DNA of 64,000 bases from Rhyacophila brunnea (Eukaryota > Arthropoda > Insecta > Trichoptera > Rhyacophilidae): contig JAGYXB010000962.1 in assembly GCA_022495005.1 (NCBI GenBank), positions 1,054,001-1,118,000 on the forward strand, in the 5' to 3' direction. Position 1 is the stretch's first letter. The number at the start of each line of letters is the position of its first letter. Shown piece by piece: positions 47,951 to 60,283 of the stretch. The translations under genes and the position numbers were made by a program. Under the pieces are notes generated by a model that was given only the letters and a program-made list of their open reading frames with translations, was not told the DNA's origin and did no database searches.

Positions 47951-48404
47951 AAACATATATGTCTGCCGACCCTTTTATATTATATACACGCCCGGCGTTT
48001 TATCAACAGAACTAGTTACTCAAACTAAACGCTCACAAGGCTGTAAAACTGAATCTACGTATATCATTGTGCACAATACATTCAAATATTAATGCTGCAG
48101 ATTCATATGGGCCGTTGACTGCGTTAGTAGGACGCAATGAAACGAATGTTTTCTTTTGTCATTTTTATTCAATTGTTAACGGGCATCATCCCCTTCAACC
48201 CCTATCACAGAACAAATTAATAAATAGAAATTTAAAAGCCATTGCCGTGGACCAATATTTTGAAGCAGGGTATTTTATAGCGGTCAAGCCGTAAAACCCA
48301 AATATAACAAAGCATGCCGACGGCACTCCATTTGGACGCACGTTATATTTACGTAACAAACTTCAATGCATATTATGATTACGATACAGACTTAACTATT
48401 CGTA

Positions 48405-49420
48405 GCACCACAAGATATCGTACGCTGATACAGCCACGTTCTCTGTACGTCCAGGCTTCAACTCCGTAGAACAGTAAGGACATGATATAGCACCCGATCA
48501 CCCTCCATCGAGTGGTCAGAGCTCTCTGGATTGCAGGTGAGAAGTTTCATTTTTTCAAAAGTGCTTCATGCCATCTCAATCCTGATCTTAATATAACGGT
48601 CTGGATTCCAGTCTTCACATAAACGACAGCCTAGGACAGGGTTGGCGAACCTTTTTACGTACGCGTCCCAAAATTTCCCAAATATTATTTTTCGACTGTC
48701 TGGACGTGCCGAGCAGTTTTTCATGGCGAAAAAAATAGTTTTTACGAATTTTATTAAAAAATGATGATGTTCTAGATATCACTCGCACACAGCATACATA
48801 TAGGTAGGTTTATTACTTTTTTAATTAAGCCATACATTTCGGTCCACCAATTTATTTTGAAACTGTCTGCCAGAATTACTACTACAAGCTACACCAAGTT
48901 TTTGTTTGTTATTGTACTAAGTTCTTAGTTTGGTTCTGTACGCACAAATTGACAGAATTGCTCCGATCAGATGAGGCATTCTCTCGCTACTTACAGTGGT
49001 CTCAAGCATTGTAAATCGATCAAAATCAGAAGTTCGCGGCGCGGCTTCTCCCGCCGCCTGGTGAGGTTAGTGCGATAATATTATATGTGACGCATAAAAT
49101 ATAAGGACTAAGCTATGCAATTATATTTTTACGTTTACATTAAACGTAATACTTAATCTTGACAAGTATTTATCTGCTATTGTTTATACAATGCGATCTG
49201 GCATTTATTATTATCATAAATATATTTTTTTCTCTTCAAAATAAAACATTCGCGTGCCATGTAAAATCATCTCGCGTGCTACTAGTGCCACGCGTGCCAT
49301 AGGTTCGCCACCACTAGGACCTAGGTATCTAAAAAGTTCCACTCTCTTTACAGGCTTGCCCTCGATGTGGCGGACATATTCTCAAACATACAATAAGCCT
49401 ATCCGGATTTTTTTATTAAA
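48405..49420 (-). pseudogene. LINE remnant split by a hAT element
   Basis: Minus-strand frames on both sides of the hAT insert join in sense: a LFRYLG-like stretch near 49330, then after the insert CRLCEDWNPD near 48610, RIEMA.STFEKMK, a CYIMSLLFYGVEAWTY stretch and stop-containing sequence. This is the thumb region of an endonuclease-reverse transcriptase LINE. The insert interrupts it at a CCTAGG site. Confidence 0.75.
48637..49316 (+). mobile_element. hAT element, family H, uninterrupted copy
   Basis: The ends CAGGGTTGGCGAACC and, reversed, TAGTGGTGGCGAACC match the composite at 20756-22046 in opposite orientation. CCTAGG lies next to both ends, as part of an imperfect flanking duplication. 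It is about 680 bp with no transposase. It gives the empty sites for the two insertions in the other copy. Confidence 0.85.
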
Positions 49421-49779
49421 CACAATTTGAAATTCCGTTTCTGACTATGTATGACGTATGTATACGGTATAGTATCTATACCTAAACATATTTAACGTTT
49501 TTGTCTCTGTGTAAATATAACTGTTACAAAACAGTTTATGTATACTGTGTACCTATAGGATTACACACCCTGTATATTACAACAATAGATAAATTAATCC
49601 GATAACAACCCCGGAAAGTTAAAATGGTCTTACTGTATCAACAGGAATTAGCTCGATATGAGATAATATAAAATGTACACGCGAAACTTTACTTTGGCCT
49701 GTTTGTTGGCCACACGTTTTTCCTTCACGACCTACAACGTCACCACTCTTTCTTTAGGAGTATATCGTGGCATAACGAC

Positions 49780-50222
49780 ATTGAAGTTAATGACCCAACC
49801 AAACCACACCCGGTCTTAATCGGGCGTATCACTGGACCATACGTTTAGATGTGAAGCATCATTTTTATGCAGGATCAGTTACCCAAGACTGCGATCACAA
49901 TGCACTTAAATGTGTTTTGAATAGAGCACGTAGAGGCAAAATTAATAATTGTAATAAGTACCAAATACCTATAACCTATAATATAAAATATACCAATAAC
50001 CAGTTAATACAAAACTGCCGAACAAACCAAGTAAAGAGATCTTCACGTTGGCAATATGACGCCGGAAATTTTCTAAATGCAACAAAACTGGTCTTTGTGG
50101 CGACCAACTCGGACGGTTTGGTGGGCCGAACAGCTAGTTGAACTGACTTGAGCAGCTCTTCCATTTCAGTACACATTTTAGACATTCACATAGGATGTGG
50201 TTTGCATCCTGTATTTCTCTAT
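49780..50222 (-). pseudogene. Non-LTR retrotransposon 3' end, copy 3
   Basis: Shares ACACCCGGTCTTAATCGGGCG, GAGATCTTCACG and TGTGGCGACCAACTCGGACGG with the other two copies. It is broken by stops and ends at a small inverted-repeat element at 50231. Confidence 0.65.
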
Positions 50223-50230
50223 ATTAGTTA

Positions 50231-50335
50231 TACCACAAGTGCGGAGCGCTTATCGGTTTGTGCGAGATACAGTTTTCCCATCCATACACACGGGCTTCCC
50301 GATACAAACCGGTGTGCGTAGGTGGGCTTGTGGTA
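50231..50335. repeat. Tiny inverted-repeat element (105 bp)
   Basis: TACCACAAG at the left and CTTGTGGTA at the right, with inner GGTTTGT/ACAAACC also mirrored. It sits exactly where homology of LINE copy 3 ends. Confidence 0.55.
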
Positions 50336-50339
50336 AAGT

Positions 50340-52800
50340 ATGAGCGTCTAGTTTTAGAGCGGGGCTTTAGTTTAAATACTATGGAGTTTTATTGAATTGT
50401 TATTAGCTGCCTACTTGCAAAACAAATAAAACAAAAAAACTACACATAGTATGGCAACACCTTGCGCGATGAATTTTTTTAACAAAAAAAAAGAAAAAAC
50501 TTATCCAAACCTTATCAAATTGAAAGGTCTACATTTAAAAAGGACGGGGGAATAATGCATCCGTTATTATTAAATTTATCAATGGTATACGATGATTTCG
50601 GTAGAAAGCAGAATGAAAACACCTGTTAGGTAAATTAAATAAATTAGAATTGGAAGGAGGTGATTAATTACCTTTAAAAGGCTGTCACTTTTCGTAATCA
50701 TTTGACAGTCTAAAAAGGTGGCACAGGTAAGTAATAAAAACCATCACTACGAATGACGAAAGACACTCCTAATCAAAACCCATTATCTATCACTACATAC
50801 TAATAAAATTGAACTGGCTGTCTACAATTTCGAAACAGATGCCCTTCGATAACGGTTTTGAGAATTTATAATATTTATATAATACAGCACACTATAGTTT
50901 TTTTTTTTTTAATATTGATCGTTTGCTTATTCTGTTATAGCTAAAATACTGGACTAAATTAGCTTATAGACTAGCTTATTGCAGTAGAGTAGTTTAATCT
51001 CGGTATCTCAAAAGATTCCGAAATTAAAAATTAGCGAAGAAAACGAATTTGCAAACATTAATCAGTGGTCAGATAGCAATAGTAGAATGGTGAGGTGAGG
51101 TGAGGGTAGTTTCGGGCGCCTACGTCCAAATGTTATCATTCGCGCGGAATCAGTCAAAGCTTATAATAAAATAGAATCGCGAATAATTAAAGTGGTCAAA
51201 TAGCAGCGGGTTAGTGGTAGTCGCGCACGTCTAAATCGAATCATGTTCTATCTTATTGACGTAAAAAATAAAGAAAATCTGACTACTAACTATTTCTTCA
51301 TTCTGTAGGTATATTGGTCTATCTATTTTACGCGGACGACGACACGAGCTGTTGATAGTTATTAAACAAGTTAATAAAGAATTGTGAATTTGAATATTAA
51401 CTGTGGATGAAATCTTTGACAATTTTCCAGCAGACGCTAGCTAAACATTTGTTCACCAATACAAAAACTTGGACTCTGCGGCGAAATCTGTGCTAATAGA
51501 ATATGTATTATCAATTATTGAAGACGATCTGCATAGTTATGGATTTGAAAAGCCAGATTGCAGCATTAAAAGCATGTACTAACTGAACAAGTACCTACCT
51601 ACCTATAAAAACATAAATCTTACTGGCAAGTTACTTACTTACTAGTTAATTACTTTCAGTCCATAAGTCATACCAGCAACATATAAATACATTCTTTTAT
51701 AATGTTATAACTTCAGGCCGTTTTCGAGGAATCAGAATTTGTCCTAATAACTCATGAATAAACTCAATTAATATAAGCAACCTTTTAATATAAATCTTGC
51801 CTTGTTTCTGTGACCTCCAACCCCTCGATTGCATCCAACCATTGTGGTGTCATCCGACAACTTAAAGGAAATCATGACAAATGGTTCGTAGGGTGTCGCA
51901 TCGGTGGATAGAATCTTTGCAAATGCCGGAAAGACCTTGCAGTTATGGTGTGGCCAACAGCTGGTGTCTTATAAGTATATAGCTACGACGATGTAATTAA
52001 GTTGTTTGACTACCATTTATTGGTGGATGGTTTCGTTATGTTATATTAGTTCCAAATGTCTTGACAGATTGAAGCAACGTACAGTCCTTAACTAAGTATT
52101 GGCCATTGTCAGCCATTCGCTCCACCCATATTCAATGAGTGTCTGGAATGGAATGGGAGAATGTCACAGAAACCCTCGTTAAGATCAATGATATGTACAC
52201 AGCCTACTGTGAACAATATACGCAATAACATTTACAATAAATCTAAAGTGTAGTCAAGTACTAATTATACGTAAGACAATAATATTACGTAATATTTTAA
52301 CCCATTATTCTGGATAAACTTAATTAATTCAAATACTGTGGTTTCCAAGCTGTGGAGATGTGACCTTCGGGGGTAGGGCACTGCATGAAAATAATAAAAG
52401 AAGTCGATATTCATATTAGCATTTTAAAGTGTTCATAGTAGGTAATAGTGGGTGGTATGGATCGCAAAATTAAATAAATAACTGAAAGTATTTAAGAAAT
52501 AAAAAAAACACAAAATTGAAATTGGAAAATTTTCAATAGTGTAAATGAGACATCTATTATTATTTAATGTTGACCATTTATATTTCTTGCTGTTATGAAA
52601 GTCTAGAACGATAACTAGTTATTACTACTAATTATCACTAGTTTTCGGACATACAAAAACTGTATTTATTTTTTTTTGCCAATTGAACAAAACTCTACTT
52701 CTGCGCCCCCATCCCTTGCTATCCCATCTTAAGTATAATATCTTACAAATAAATTAAATGTAACATAAAATATTAATAAATATTAAAGCGATGACCGAAT
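50340..52800. other. Non-coding stretch
   Basis: No gene is recognised in 2.4 kb. Minor structure: near-duplicate TAGTGGTCA/AGTGGTCA words at 51065 and 51190, and CTGTGGTTTCCAAGCTGTGG at 52338, which resembles a solitary hAT terminus. Confidence 0.35.
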
Positions 52801-52817
52801 TTCGAACACTTATTCAT

Positions 52818-53270
52818 TTTTACAACGTTTTTATTAGCTCGTATTCTTGTTTGTCCAGTACAAATCTTGCAATCGATTTTTAACTAACTTCTTAACTAAC
52901 TAGACGTTTGAAACTTTTAGAGTATATCAGAACACGATGCCAATGCATTCTTTTAATGCTTTTAGCCATCTTTAAGCAGAATTGAATTCATTTTCAGTTA
53001 ATTCGGTTTTGTATGGAAAGTTATTTCAGAAAAATCCGTAAAAAGTAAATGACTATTATTGGTTGCTAAGGGGGTGGTCCTAGAAACTAAATTATTAATA
53101 TATACGTGCGTTACTTTGGAAATCAAAATGAAATGTCATAATGACATTTCAGTATTCTATATTGCTTTGTTTTTTATTTACTTCATATCAAGTACAAGTT
53201 TGAGCATAATAATTCAACAGAAAATTTAAAAACGTTGTATATAAAAAGTTCTTTTTATCTTGTAATTATT
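52818..53270 (-). mobile_element. Family B MITE, copy 3
   Basis: Reverse-orientation full copy: ACAACGTTTTTATTAGCTCG at the left end through AAAAACGTTGTATATAAAAA to CTTGTAATTA at the right. Confidence 0.8.
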
Positions 53271-53574
53271 TAATTGTAATTTATGCAAAATAATAAATCC
53301 TTCAATATTTGTCATTTTGAAAACAATGTTGATAATAATTGAGTATAACTGAAAAGATTGACTTTTAAGAAATCTAGCATTTTTCTGACAGGTAAAGTAC
53401 CTTATTGTCTTATTCAATGTGACATCTGTTTGTGAATACAAAATTTACAACACTAAGTGCATATAACACCACTTGACTGTCCCCGTCTACATGGATATAC
53501 TCTAATGACGTCGCTGTAATCGTGATCTGTAAAACTCTGACTAACCTGATGTCATTAAAGTCATCAAAACCTAA

Positions 53575-53790
53575 CCCCTTCAATGGACTGGTCACATGAC
53601 ACGCATGCATGATCTAGGATCGATGAAGCTATTTGCGTTTAGTGAACCAGTGTGGGAAGACCACAAAGTTCAGTGGCCAGATGGTATCTAGAATGACTTG
53701 AGTGACTTGCGATCGGTGGCATAGATAGACCAAGAAAAAATTAAGGAGCTACTGGAAGCGGACAAGGTCGCACCGATATAAAAAAATATA
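53575..53790 (+). pseudogene. Short LINE tail remnant (plus strand)
   Basis: Broken frame giving WTGHMTRM-like, then EDHKVQWPDGI and IDQEKIKELLEADKVAP, the order seen at the end of LINE proteins. A weak, short match. Confidence 0.45.
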
Positions 53791-53986
53791 TAAAATTGAG
53801 TACATCAATTGAATAAAAAAAATCCGTATAGGTAAACACTTTGTTAATTATTATATTATGGTAATTCAAATGAAGGAAACCACACAATAAGCTGAAAATT
53901 ATTGCGTTGATCTAGATATTGTCCAATTACTTTGTCATTTTGGACAGAACAAACACGCTGACATACCTTCAGATTTATTTTATGGA

Positions 53987-54369
53987 TCATGGCCCCCACA
54001 TCTTAAAGCAGGCCCTCAGGCCAGGATCTTTGGCGGGCCCCCATATCCATCGATAGGGTTAAATGTAGTGGGACGCTCAACAGAATAGTTTTCTAAATGT
54101 TGTTTCACGTAAGATCGGTGTTCGGGTATTTTTAACGATTTTTTCGTATTGTTGAATAAATACACATGAATTACGAAGTCACATTACACGACTAGATATT
54201 TTAAAATGTTAATATTCTCTAAGTAAAATAGCGCAGCAGGCGAATTTTTTTCCCATTGGAGCAAATTTGTGATGTGTGTTTATCTCACTTATCAGGTCGA
54301 CCCATCACCCCGGGACCCCTAGAACCCGACCCCCAGGCTAGAGCCCTGTCAGTCCCGTGGGGGCCATGG
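53987..54369 (-). mobile_element. Family D inverted-repeat element, full copy
   Basis: CATGGCCCCCAC at the left and GTGGGGGCCATG at the right are perfect 12-bp inverted ends. TATGGAT lies at or within one base of both borders, a likely target duplication. It is about 380 bp and non-coding. Confidence 0.75.
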
Positions 54370-54379
54370 TATGGATACA

Positions 54380-55120
54380 TCAACATTTTTTACATGAGAT
54401 GGCATGTCTAAAAACATTAAATCGAGCATAGTTAATTATTTAAAATTAAATGTAGGATTTTTTACTTAATTGATTAAACAAGAGTCGAATGGTTTGGGAA
54501 ACGCTGGCGCAACGACGTAGGTGCGAGCAAAATGGGGAGGGGGATTAAGCAAAAGCTTAGAGGATTATGTTAAACATTCGCGCACTGATAAATTACCGTA
54601 GCATTTTCCGGCTGTACATTTGACAGAGAGGGCCTATACGTATTGATTTCCGAAAATAAGGTTACATACTTTACTACAGTGGGCTGCCCCTTCGCAGAAT
54701 CTCCGACATAAAGCAAACATCGTAAAGTGTACAGGGATTTCAATTTTATATCACCGTAAAGTGTATTGAATGCAAACATTATTGTTTTTTAGTGCGAACG
54801 AGTTGATTATTTAGAGCACGTATTGGAATATCATAAAAATAGAAAACGACTAACGTTTAAATAAAGCGATCAACGATGGACATTAAAGACGACGGATAAT
54901 GAAGTCGAGCTTTTCAGTATTATAGCACTCACAAGATTACAGTATGAAAGTTAAATAAACTAAGTACATAATTAATTTAATAAACTATTCTTTTTATTGA
55001 ACATACATAATTTCTGCACAGTGATCGAGTAGATATGTTTTGTTCTCTTGCCTCTTTCAAATTAAGTTACACCAAAATCAACGACTAATAAAATTGTACC
55101 TGGACGACCTTTTATTGTAT
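54380..55120. other. Non-coding stretch
   Basis: No gene. GGTTTGGGAAACGCTGGCG near 54490 resembles a hAT-type end. Confidence 0.35.
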
Positions 55121-55121
55121 T

Positions 55122-55556
55122 TTTTTACGTTTTTATTAGGTCGTATTCTTATTTGTCCGGTACAAATCTTGCAATCGATTTTTAACTAACTTCCCGACTA
55201 GCTAGACATTTGAAACTTTTAGAATCTATCAGAACACGATGCCAATGCATTTTTTAATACTTTTAGCCATCTTTAAGTAGAATTGAATTCATTTTCAGTT
55301 AATTCTGTTATGTATGAAAAGTTATTTCGGAAGAAATCCGTAATCCAATCAACTATTATTGGTTGCTAGGGGTCTGGGGTCCAAGCAACTAAATTATTAA
55401 TATATACGTGCGTTACTATGGAAATCAATATGAATGTCAAAATGACATTTCAGTATTATTTCTATCAAGTACAAATTTTTTGCTAGTCAAGTCAAGTTTA
55501 TATGATTCCAGAAAATTTAAAAACGTTGTATATAAAAAGTTCTTTTTATCATCTAA
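55122..55556 (-). mobile_element. Family B MITE, copy 4
   Basis: Reverse-orientation copy, close to copies 1 and 3. Open frames that run past its right border (55408-55717) are chance frames in T-rich DNA. Confidence 0.8.
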
Positions 55557-55914
55557 TTATCTTTTCTTATATTGCCTGTCTTATATATGTATATAAGTTT
55601 TTTATATTTTTCTGTTTTTTCTCTATTTTTCTTATGATTATTACTAATGTCTTTTATTTTTTAACGATTTTCAATAACTCTCCTGTCATATTCATTACAG
55701 CTGTACCTAATATTTGATCTAATTTAATTTGATTTATTAAGCTTTTTGTGTCCGCCTGTTATTGGTACCGGGATAATCACATACTTATTATTAATTAATT
55801 ATATATTATTATAATTATACTTATCCTCTGTGATTGATCCTGTTGGCTGACCTAAGACCTAAATAAATAAATAAAAAAACACCTCAGATATAATAAGTAA
55901 GCACCTACCAGAAA

Positions 55915-55990
55915 AAAATATCTTACGAAGCCCAACGAGACTCGAACCGGTACCCATTGGATTCTTGCCAATATTTTTTACCAATTGAGC
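55915..55990 (-). ncRNA. Decayed tRNA-like SINE head
   Basis: On the minus strand GTTGCTCAATTGGTA (A-box-like) and GGTTCGAGTCTCG (B-box-like) are spaced as in a tRNA. The acceptor stem does not pair, so it is not a working tRNA. It is most likely the 5' end of a SINE. Confidence 0.5.
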
Positions 55991-56149
55991 AACGTGTGTC
56001 CTATATAATTACGATGAAATTAACTGGTAGTTTTTACATCTTGGAACGCTTAACAAATTGCATTCATTTCTGGCAATCGGCTTTTTGTGTTTTAAATTAA
56101 TTAGGTACCTTCATTACTAAATGTATTAATTTGTGAGAAATACGTACTT

Positions 56150-56700
56150 TTTATATTTAGGTGTAGGTAATTTAATTATTATTTGATTGGTTTGAACTGT
56201 TTCGATGCCACCTTTTTAAATATTCTAACGAATCGATTGCGTCATGTGCGCCAAAGAAAATCGCCACTGGTACAAGTTATTGATTATCTTCGAATGAAAT
56301 GCGGTAACCCGTTCGTAGTAAATGAAGATTTAAATTACATAATATGTCGTTCAATTTATTTAATTGACGTAGGTATAACCATTTATTTCAACAAGAAACA
56401 CTCATTATTTTCTACAAACAGTTTACCATATTACGGTTTAATCAAGGCCTGAACAAAAACGAACCATAAGTACGAGTGAGTAAGCATTCGACACGCTTAT
56501 ATCTCCGCTCTATGCGTTAGAGGAAGATAGAATTTCTACGGCTGAATTAAATATTTTTTTGTAAACGTAGTCGGTAAAAATGGATTTGCTGATTACATTC
56601 ATTTAAAAACTGCGAACACGTGTTGCTGAAATTTATTGTTTTTGTTTTAAATACAAAGTTAGTGGTACTTAATTACTTTTAGTTATTTTAGTAGAACATA
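56150..56700. other. Non-coding stretch with an unassigned frame
   Basis: A plus-strand frame (56183-56452) reads through 89 codons but resembles nothing I know and has no splice context. Otherwise AT-rich. Confidence 0.3.
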
Positions 56701-56860
56701 TGGTTAACTATGTTGAGTTTAAATTTGGAAGCCGTACTGATAAGCAACACTATCGTATACCGTTTCATAGTTAAGTTTATAATAATACGTAAGAAACACG
56801 GCTTCATTTTGCCGAAAAATAGGCGCTCTCTGGTATATCATTGCTCTAAGGGTTTAATAC
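56700..56860 (+). repeat. Dispersed repeat, family F, copy 2
   Basis: Partner of 15105-15285 in the same orientation. Confidence 0.55.
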
Positions 56861-57059
56861 TAGTTTACCAACGAATGGAACTGTAATTAATAGTGTATAT
56901 TATACATACGATGGAGAAGTGCTTAGAGAAGTAGAATGAAGAAAAATACTTCGAAACTTATAAGCTCATGTGTACTCGTTTAATCCTAAGTTACCTAAGT
57001 ACCTACCTCAAATATAAATTTAATTATAATCCCACTACGTTATGTTGTGTTAGGTTTTC

Positions 57060-57460
57060 TCAACGTCTTTGCTACCAAACCTTAATTACTATACCACCAA
57101 AATTTGAACGTCTAATAAAATATCAGTCTGCTTTGACGGATTTTTTACGTGCCGAAACATCTTCTTTTGTGTCCCCGCATCCGCCGACGAAAGGTGATAC
57201 AGACCGTGAAGATGAAGCAGATGGTCCGATCGAGGGGTAATCAAATACTCCAGCTTACCTGGGATGGCCCGTGCCTCTTCAGGTAAAAAATGGGATAAAT
57301 GGGGTGAAAATTTATGATAGTACAATGTTCCGGAATTTATATGCGGAGGTGTTATTACACGGAATGACGTGTCATCTGCGGATTAGACGCGATGCGCAGA
57401 GGAAGCCGATATTACAATTATTGATCACTTTAATAGTGTTAACTGTTCGTTGAAAGATGT
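57060..57460. other. Coding-like patch of unknown origin
   Basis: Less AT-rich than its surroundings. The plus strand is open from 56968 to 57240 (containing TSSFVSPHPPTKGDTDREDE) and again in another frame to 57453 (VKNGINGVKIYDSTMFRN). The minus strand is open 57325-57089 and contains CCATCCCAG/GTAAGC, a consensus donor at 57264/57263. No family was recognised. It could be a gene relic, an exon of a neighbouring gene or a LINE piece. Confidence 0.3.
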
Positions 57461-57499
57461 TGTATAAACTAGTATTTCATTACAGTGACCAAATAATGT

Positions 57500-58050
57500 A
57501 CCTACTTCATTTTTTGCTAAATTTTCCACAAACTAATTTATGAACGTTACATATGAGTGAAAGTAAATGATTTTTCGTAATTTTTGGCAATTAAATTATT
57601 ATGATTTATCAGGACAAAATTAAATATTTGTTCTAGTCAAAGTTAACGTTAAATAACCAAGTACCAAGTGTACGTATATGGTGGATTAAATTCGCAACAG
57701 TGAGATTTGTACTTTACCCCCAACCACGCGTATTTAGTCTATAAATAACTAGACTAGACTATGTAATAAATGAGAGCAGTAATTCCCAACCATCGTTCCG
57801 CGAGAATTTGCAAAAGTTTGCGATGAAATGATTCCTCGCTACGTTTTTTTTTTATTTAAGTGAAAAATATCGATCTCTCCACCTCACCTTTCAATAAAAT
57901 AATGAAGCCTTTAACGAGTCATTTTTCGCTATATTATAATAATTTATATTCGAAACAAAAAACATTTAACACATCAACACAAAATTATTTAAACCTATTA
58001 TTTATCACATTATTTTTAACAGTATTATAAATGAGATTCATCTACTTTTT
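57500..58050. other. Non-coding stretch
   Basis: AT-rich, with no gene and no repeat partner seen. Confidence 0.4.
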
Positions 58051-58054
58051 TGCA

Positions 58055-58490
58055 CTTTTTCTACAATGATGATACGCCTCTTTGCCTGATTACCTCACAT
58101 AAAATTAGATCAAATGATATTCATTCATTAATCATCAGCTGAATGCAGAACTATTCTAACTTACATTTGAAATTTTTGAGGAGAGAGTTTTTTGAAACAA
58201 CTTACTGACATTATTTATTAGTCTTATGGATAAATGTATGCATCATATTTTAGTAGGATTATTGATGAAAAAAATGGTGCATACACTTGTCTACATAAAT
58301 AATAAATAACTGAAGTAGGCTGTTTCAAAAACTCGTCTGCAAAATATTTCAAATGTGAGTTAGAATAGTTCTGCATTCAGCTGACGACTTGTATTAATAT
58401 ATGTAATAATAAATAAATAAATAGATAATATATGTAAAACAATATATTTCATCATTTTCATCCTAGAGCAGGAGTGCAAAGTTATGAATA
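58055..58490 (-). repeat. Dispersed repeat, copy interrupted by a MITE
   Basis: Reverse relative of 43920-44130. The match resumes on the far side of the inserted element 58137-58388. Confidence 0.7.
58137..58388. mobile_element. MITE with about 60-bp inverted ends
   Basis: TCAGCTGAATGCAGAACTAT at the left mirrors ATAGTTCTGCATTCAGCTGA at the right, and the match runs inward for about 60 bp. It is absent from the relative at 43.9 kb. The target duplication is short or absent. Confidence 0.8.
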
Positions 58491-58784
58491 AACATGTAAC
58501 TTTTCGAAATACCTACACACGAAACACAGAGAATTTGAACTAAAATTAATACCTAACCTAACTTATTGTCATTGTGAAAAAGGCTTTATAGTCCGAATCA
58601 ACTTTCAACACAAAAGATTATAATATCGTCAAATTAACAAACAAAAATGTTTTAAAATCATAATATATTTTACTAATTATAAATATTCTTGACGAGATTG
58701 CTCGCAAAACCAAACTGGCACGGATTGCATTTGGGCGCCTGAATAGTATCTTCAAAGTGACAGCCCGTGTCTGAAGGGTAGTGT

Positions 58785-59500
58785 TCAAACAATGTGTGCT
58801 ACCAACGTTCACGCATATGATACATGGAATATCCCGTAAATATCAGAAACGAAACCAATGGATAAGGAAGCAGATAAGAATACGCGACGTGATAGAGGTC
58901 GCTGAAGAGCATACATAAGTGAAACGGCAAATAATTTTCAACAGTAGGAGGGACGAAATCTTTCACTCGTCGCCAATCGCAGACCGACAGTCAAGGTGTA
59001 AGCACGTCAATTTGTTTTGTGATGGCATCGGAGGAATATATTCTTAAATCGTGTAAAGATGACTAAAAAACGTTACTCATTTACTTGAAAAAGAAAACAT
59101 GTCAATGAATATACTATTATTATTACTAATATAACAATAACATAACATTAAATGGACGCGTGTTGAATTTTTATGACAAATTATATTTCGTTCGGCTCGC
59201 GTCATTTGCACAATCCGCGCATCGCCTAGTCACGATCTTTTTAGACCATGCCTCAACTGAAGTATAGCCTAAATGGCAATGCGCCCGACATGTCGCTCGG
59301 CAAATTGATAACCGCTGGACAAATGCCATACATTGATACCCAAGGAGTACTAAATGTCAAAGGGACGCCGTAAAACCCGGTAGATAGACGAACTCATGTA
59401 GTTCGATGGATGTACGCGGCAGCAAAGGACCGAGAAGAGTGGAGGGGCTATTGGATATCTAGGGATCGACCTCGGTAGATGATTTTTTTTTTCAAATAAT
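58785..59500 (+). pseudogene. LINE remnant split by a family A MITE
   Basis: Same family and same segment as 19395-19815 (GTGTTCAAACAATGTGTGCT, GATAAGGAAGCAGATAAGA, GACATGTCGCTCGGCAAA, CCCGGTAGATAGACGAACTC). The MITE at 58907-59269 interrupts it. Stops are present throughout. Confidence 0.7.
58903..59273 (+). mobile_element. TTAA MITE, family A, copy 4
   Basis: Closest in sequence to copy 1. The flanking tetranucleotides are decayed (TGAA at left, TAAA at right), which fits an older insertion. It sits within the LINE remnant. Confidence 0.82.
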
Positions 59501-60280
59501 GTGTTGGAAAAATTAAGTGACTAGTAGAGATCAGCTGTTCGCTTTAATAATGATTAGAAAATACAACATTTCACTAAACGAGACAAATACTCATTTAACT
59601 CGTAAGACAGACGAAAATGAAAAAAAAAGAGTTCCGCCAAACAAAAAGGGTTGGTTATCACTGTATTAGAGCAACAATCTGTTGCACGGTAAATATTTAT
59701 AGAAAATGTTGACTATACACCAGTTCGTTTTGAATGGTAATTATTACACACATGCGAAGTTATGTGAATAATACGTACAATTTTTAGTATTCGGTTTTCT
59801 GAGTAATTAGCAGTAGTTGATTATTTTGATATATCACTTACCTCCTTATAGGTATAACGGAAACGATTTGGAACGGAAATATTTTTTACTGCTAGTCATA
59901 GTTGGACATAATTAAGCTAAACTAAAGGATCGTCCGAATTATGGATCAACATAATTTAATCCCTTTTTTTAGATTCTTTTCGACGCAGATAACGCATCAG
60001 AAAATTTAGAAAGGAGGCCTCAAAACAATTTAAACCATTCAAATTAATCAAACGATAACTTAAAATTGAGTATGATATTGCCCAAAGTATAACAAAATCT
60101 CTTCATCATTTGTCAACAGAGCCAAATATCAACAGTACAACGATTGAGATTTCTTTTGAGAGCCAAATTTCTTAATCTTAAATTATATAATATGTAGGTA
60201 CAATGTTTATTAACTTGATATCATACGTAATAATGATCTTATTTATTGATAACAATTAAATTGTAAGTACAGTATCCATA
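59500..60280. other. Non-coding stretch
   Basis: No gene. It may include the lost 3' part of the hAT element that begins at 60855, but no 3' terminus was identified. Confidence 0.3.
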
Positions 60281-60283
60281 AAA

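Noticed and set aside
56183..56452. 89-codon plus-strand frame as a gene
   Set aside because: No homology is recognised, there are no splice signals, and it lies in an area of dispersed repeats. It is kept only as a note.
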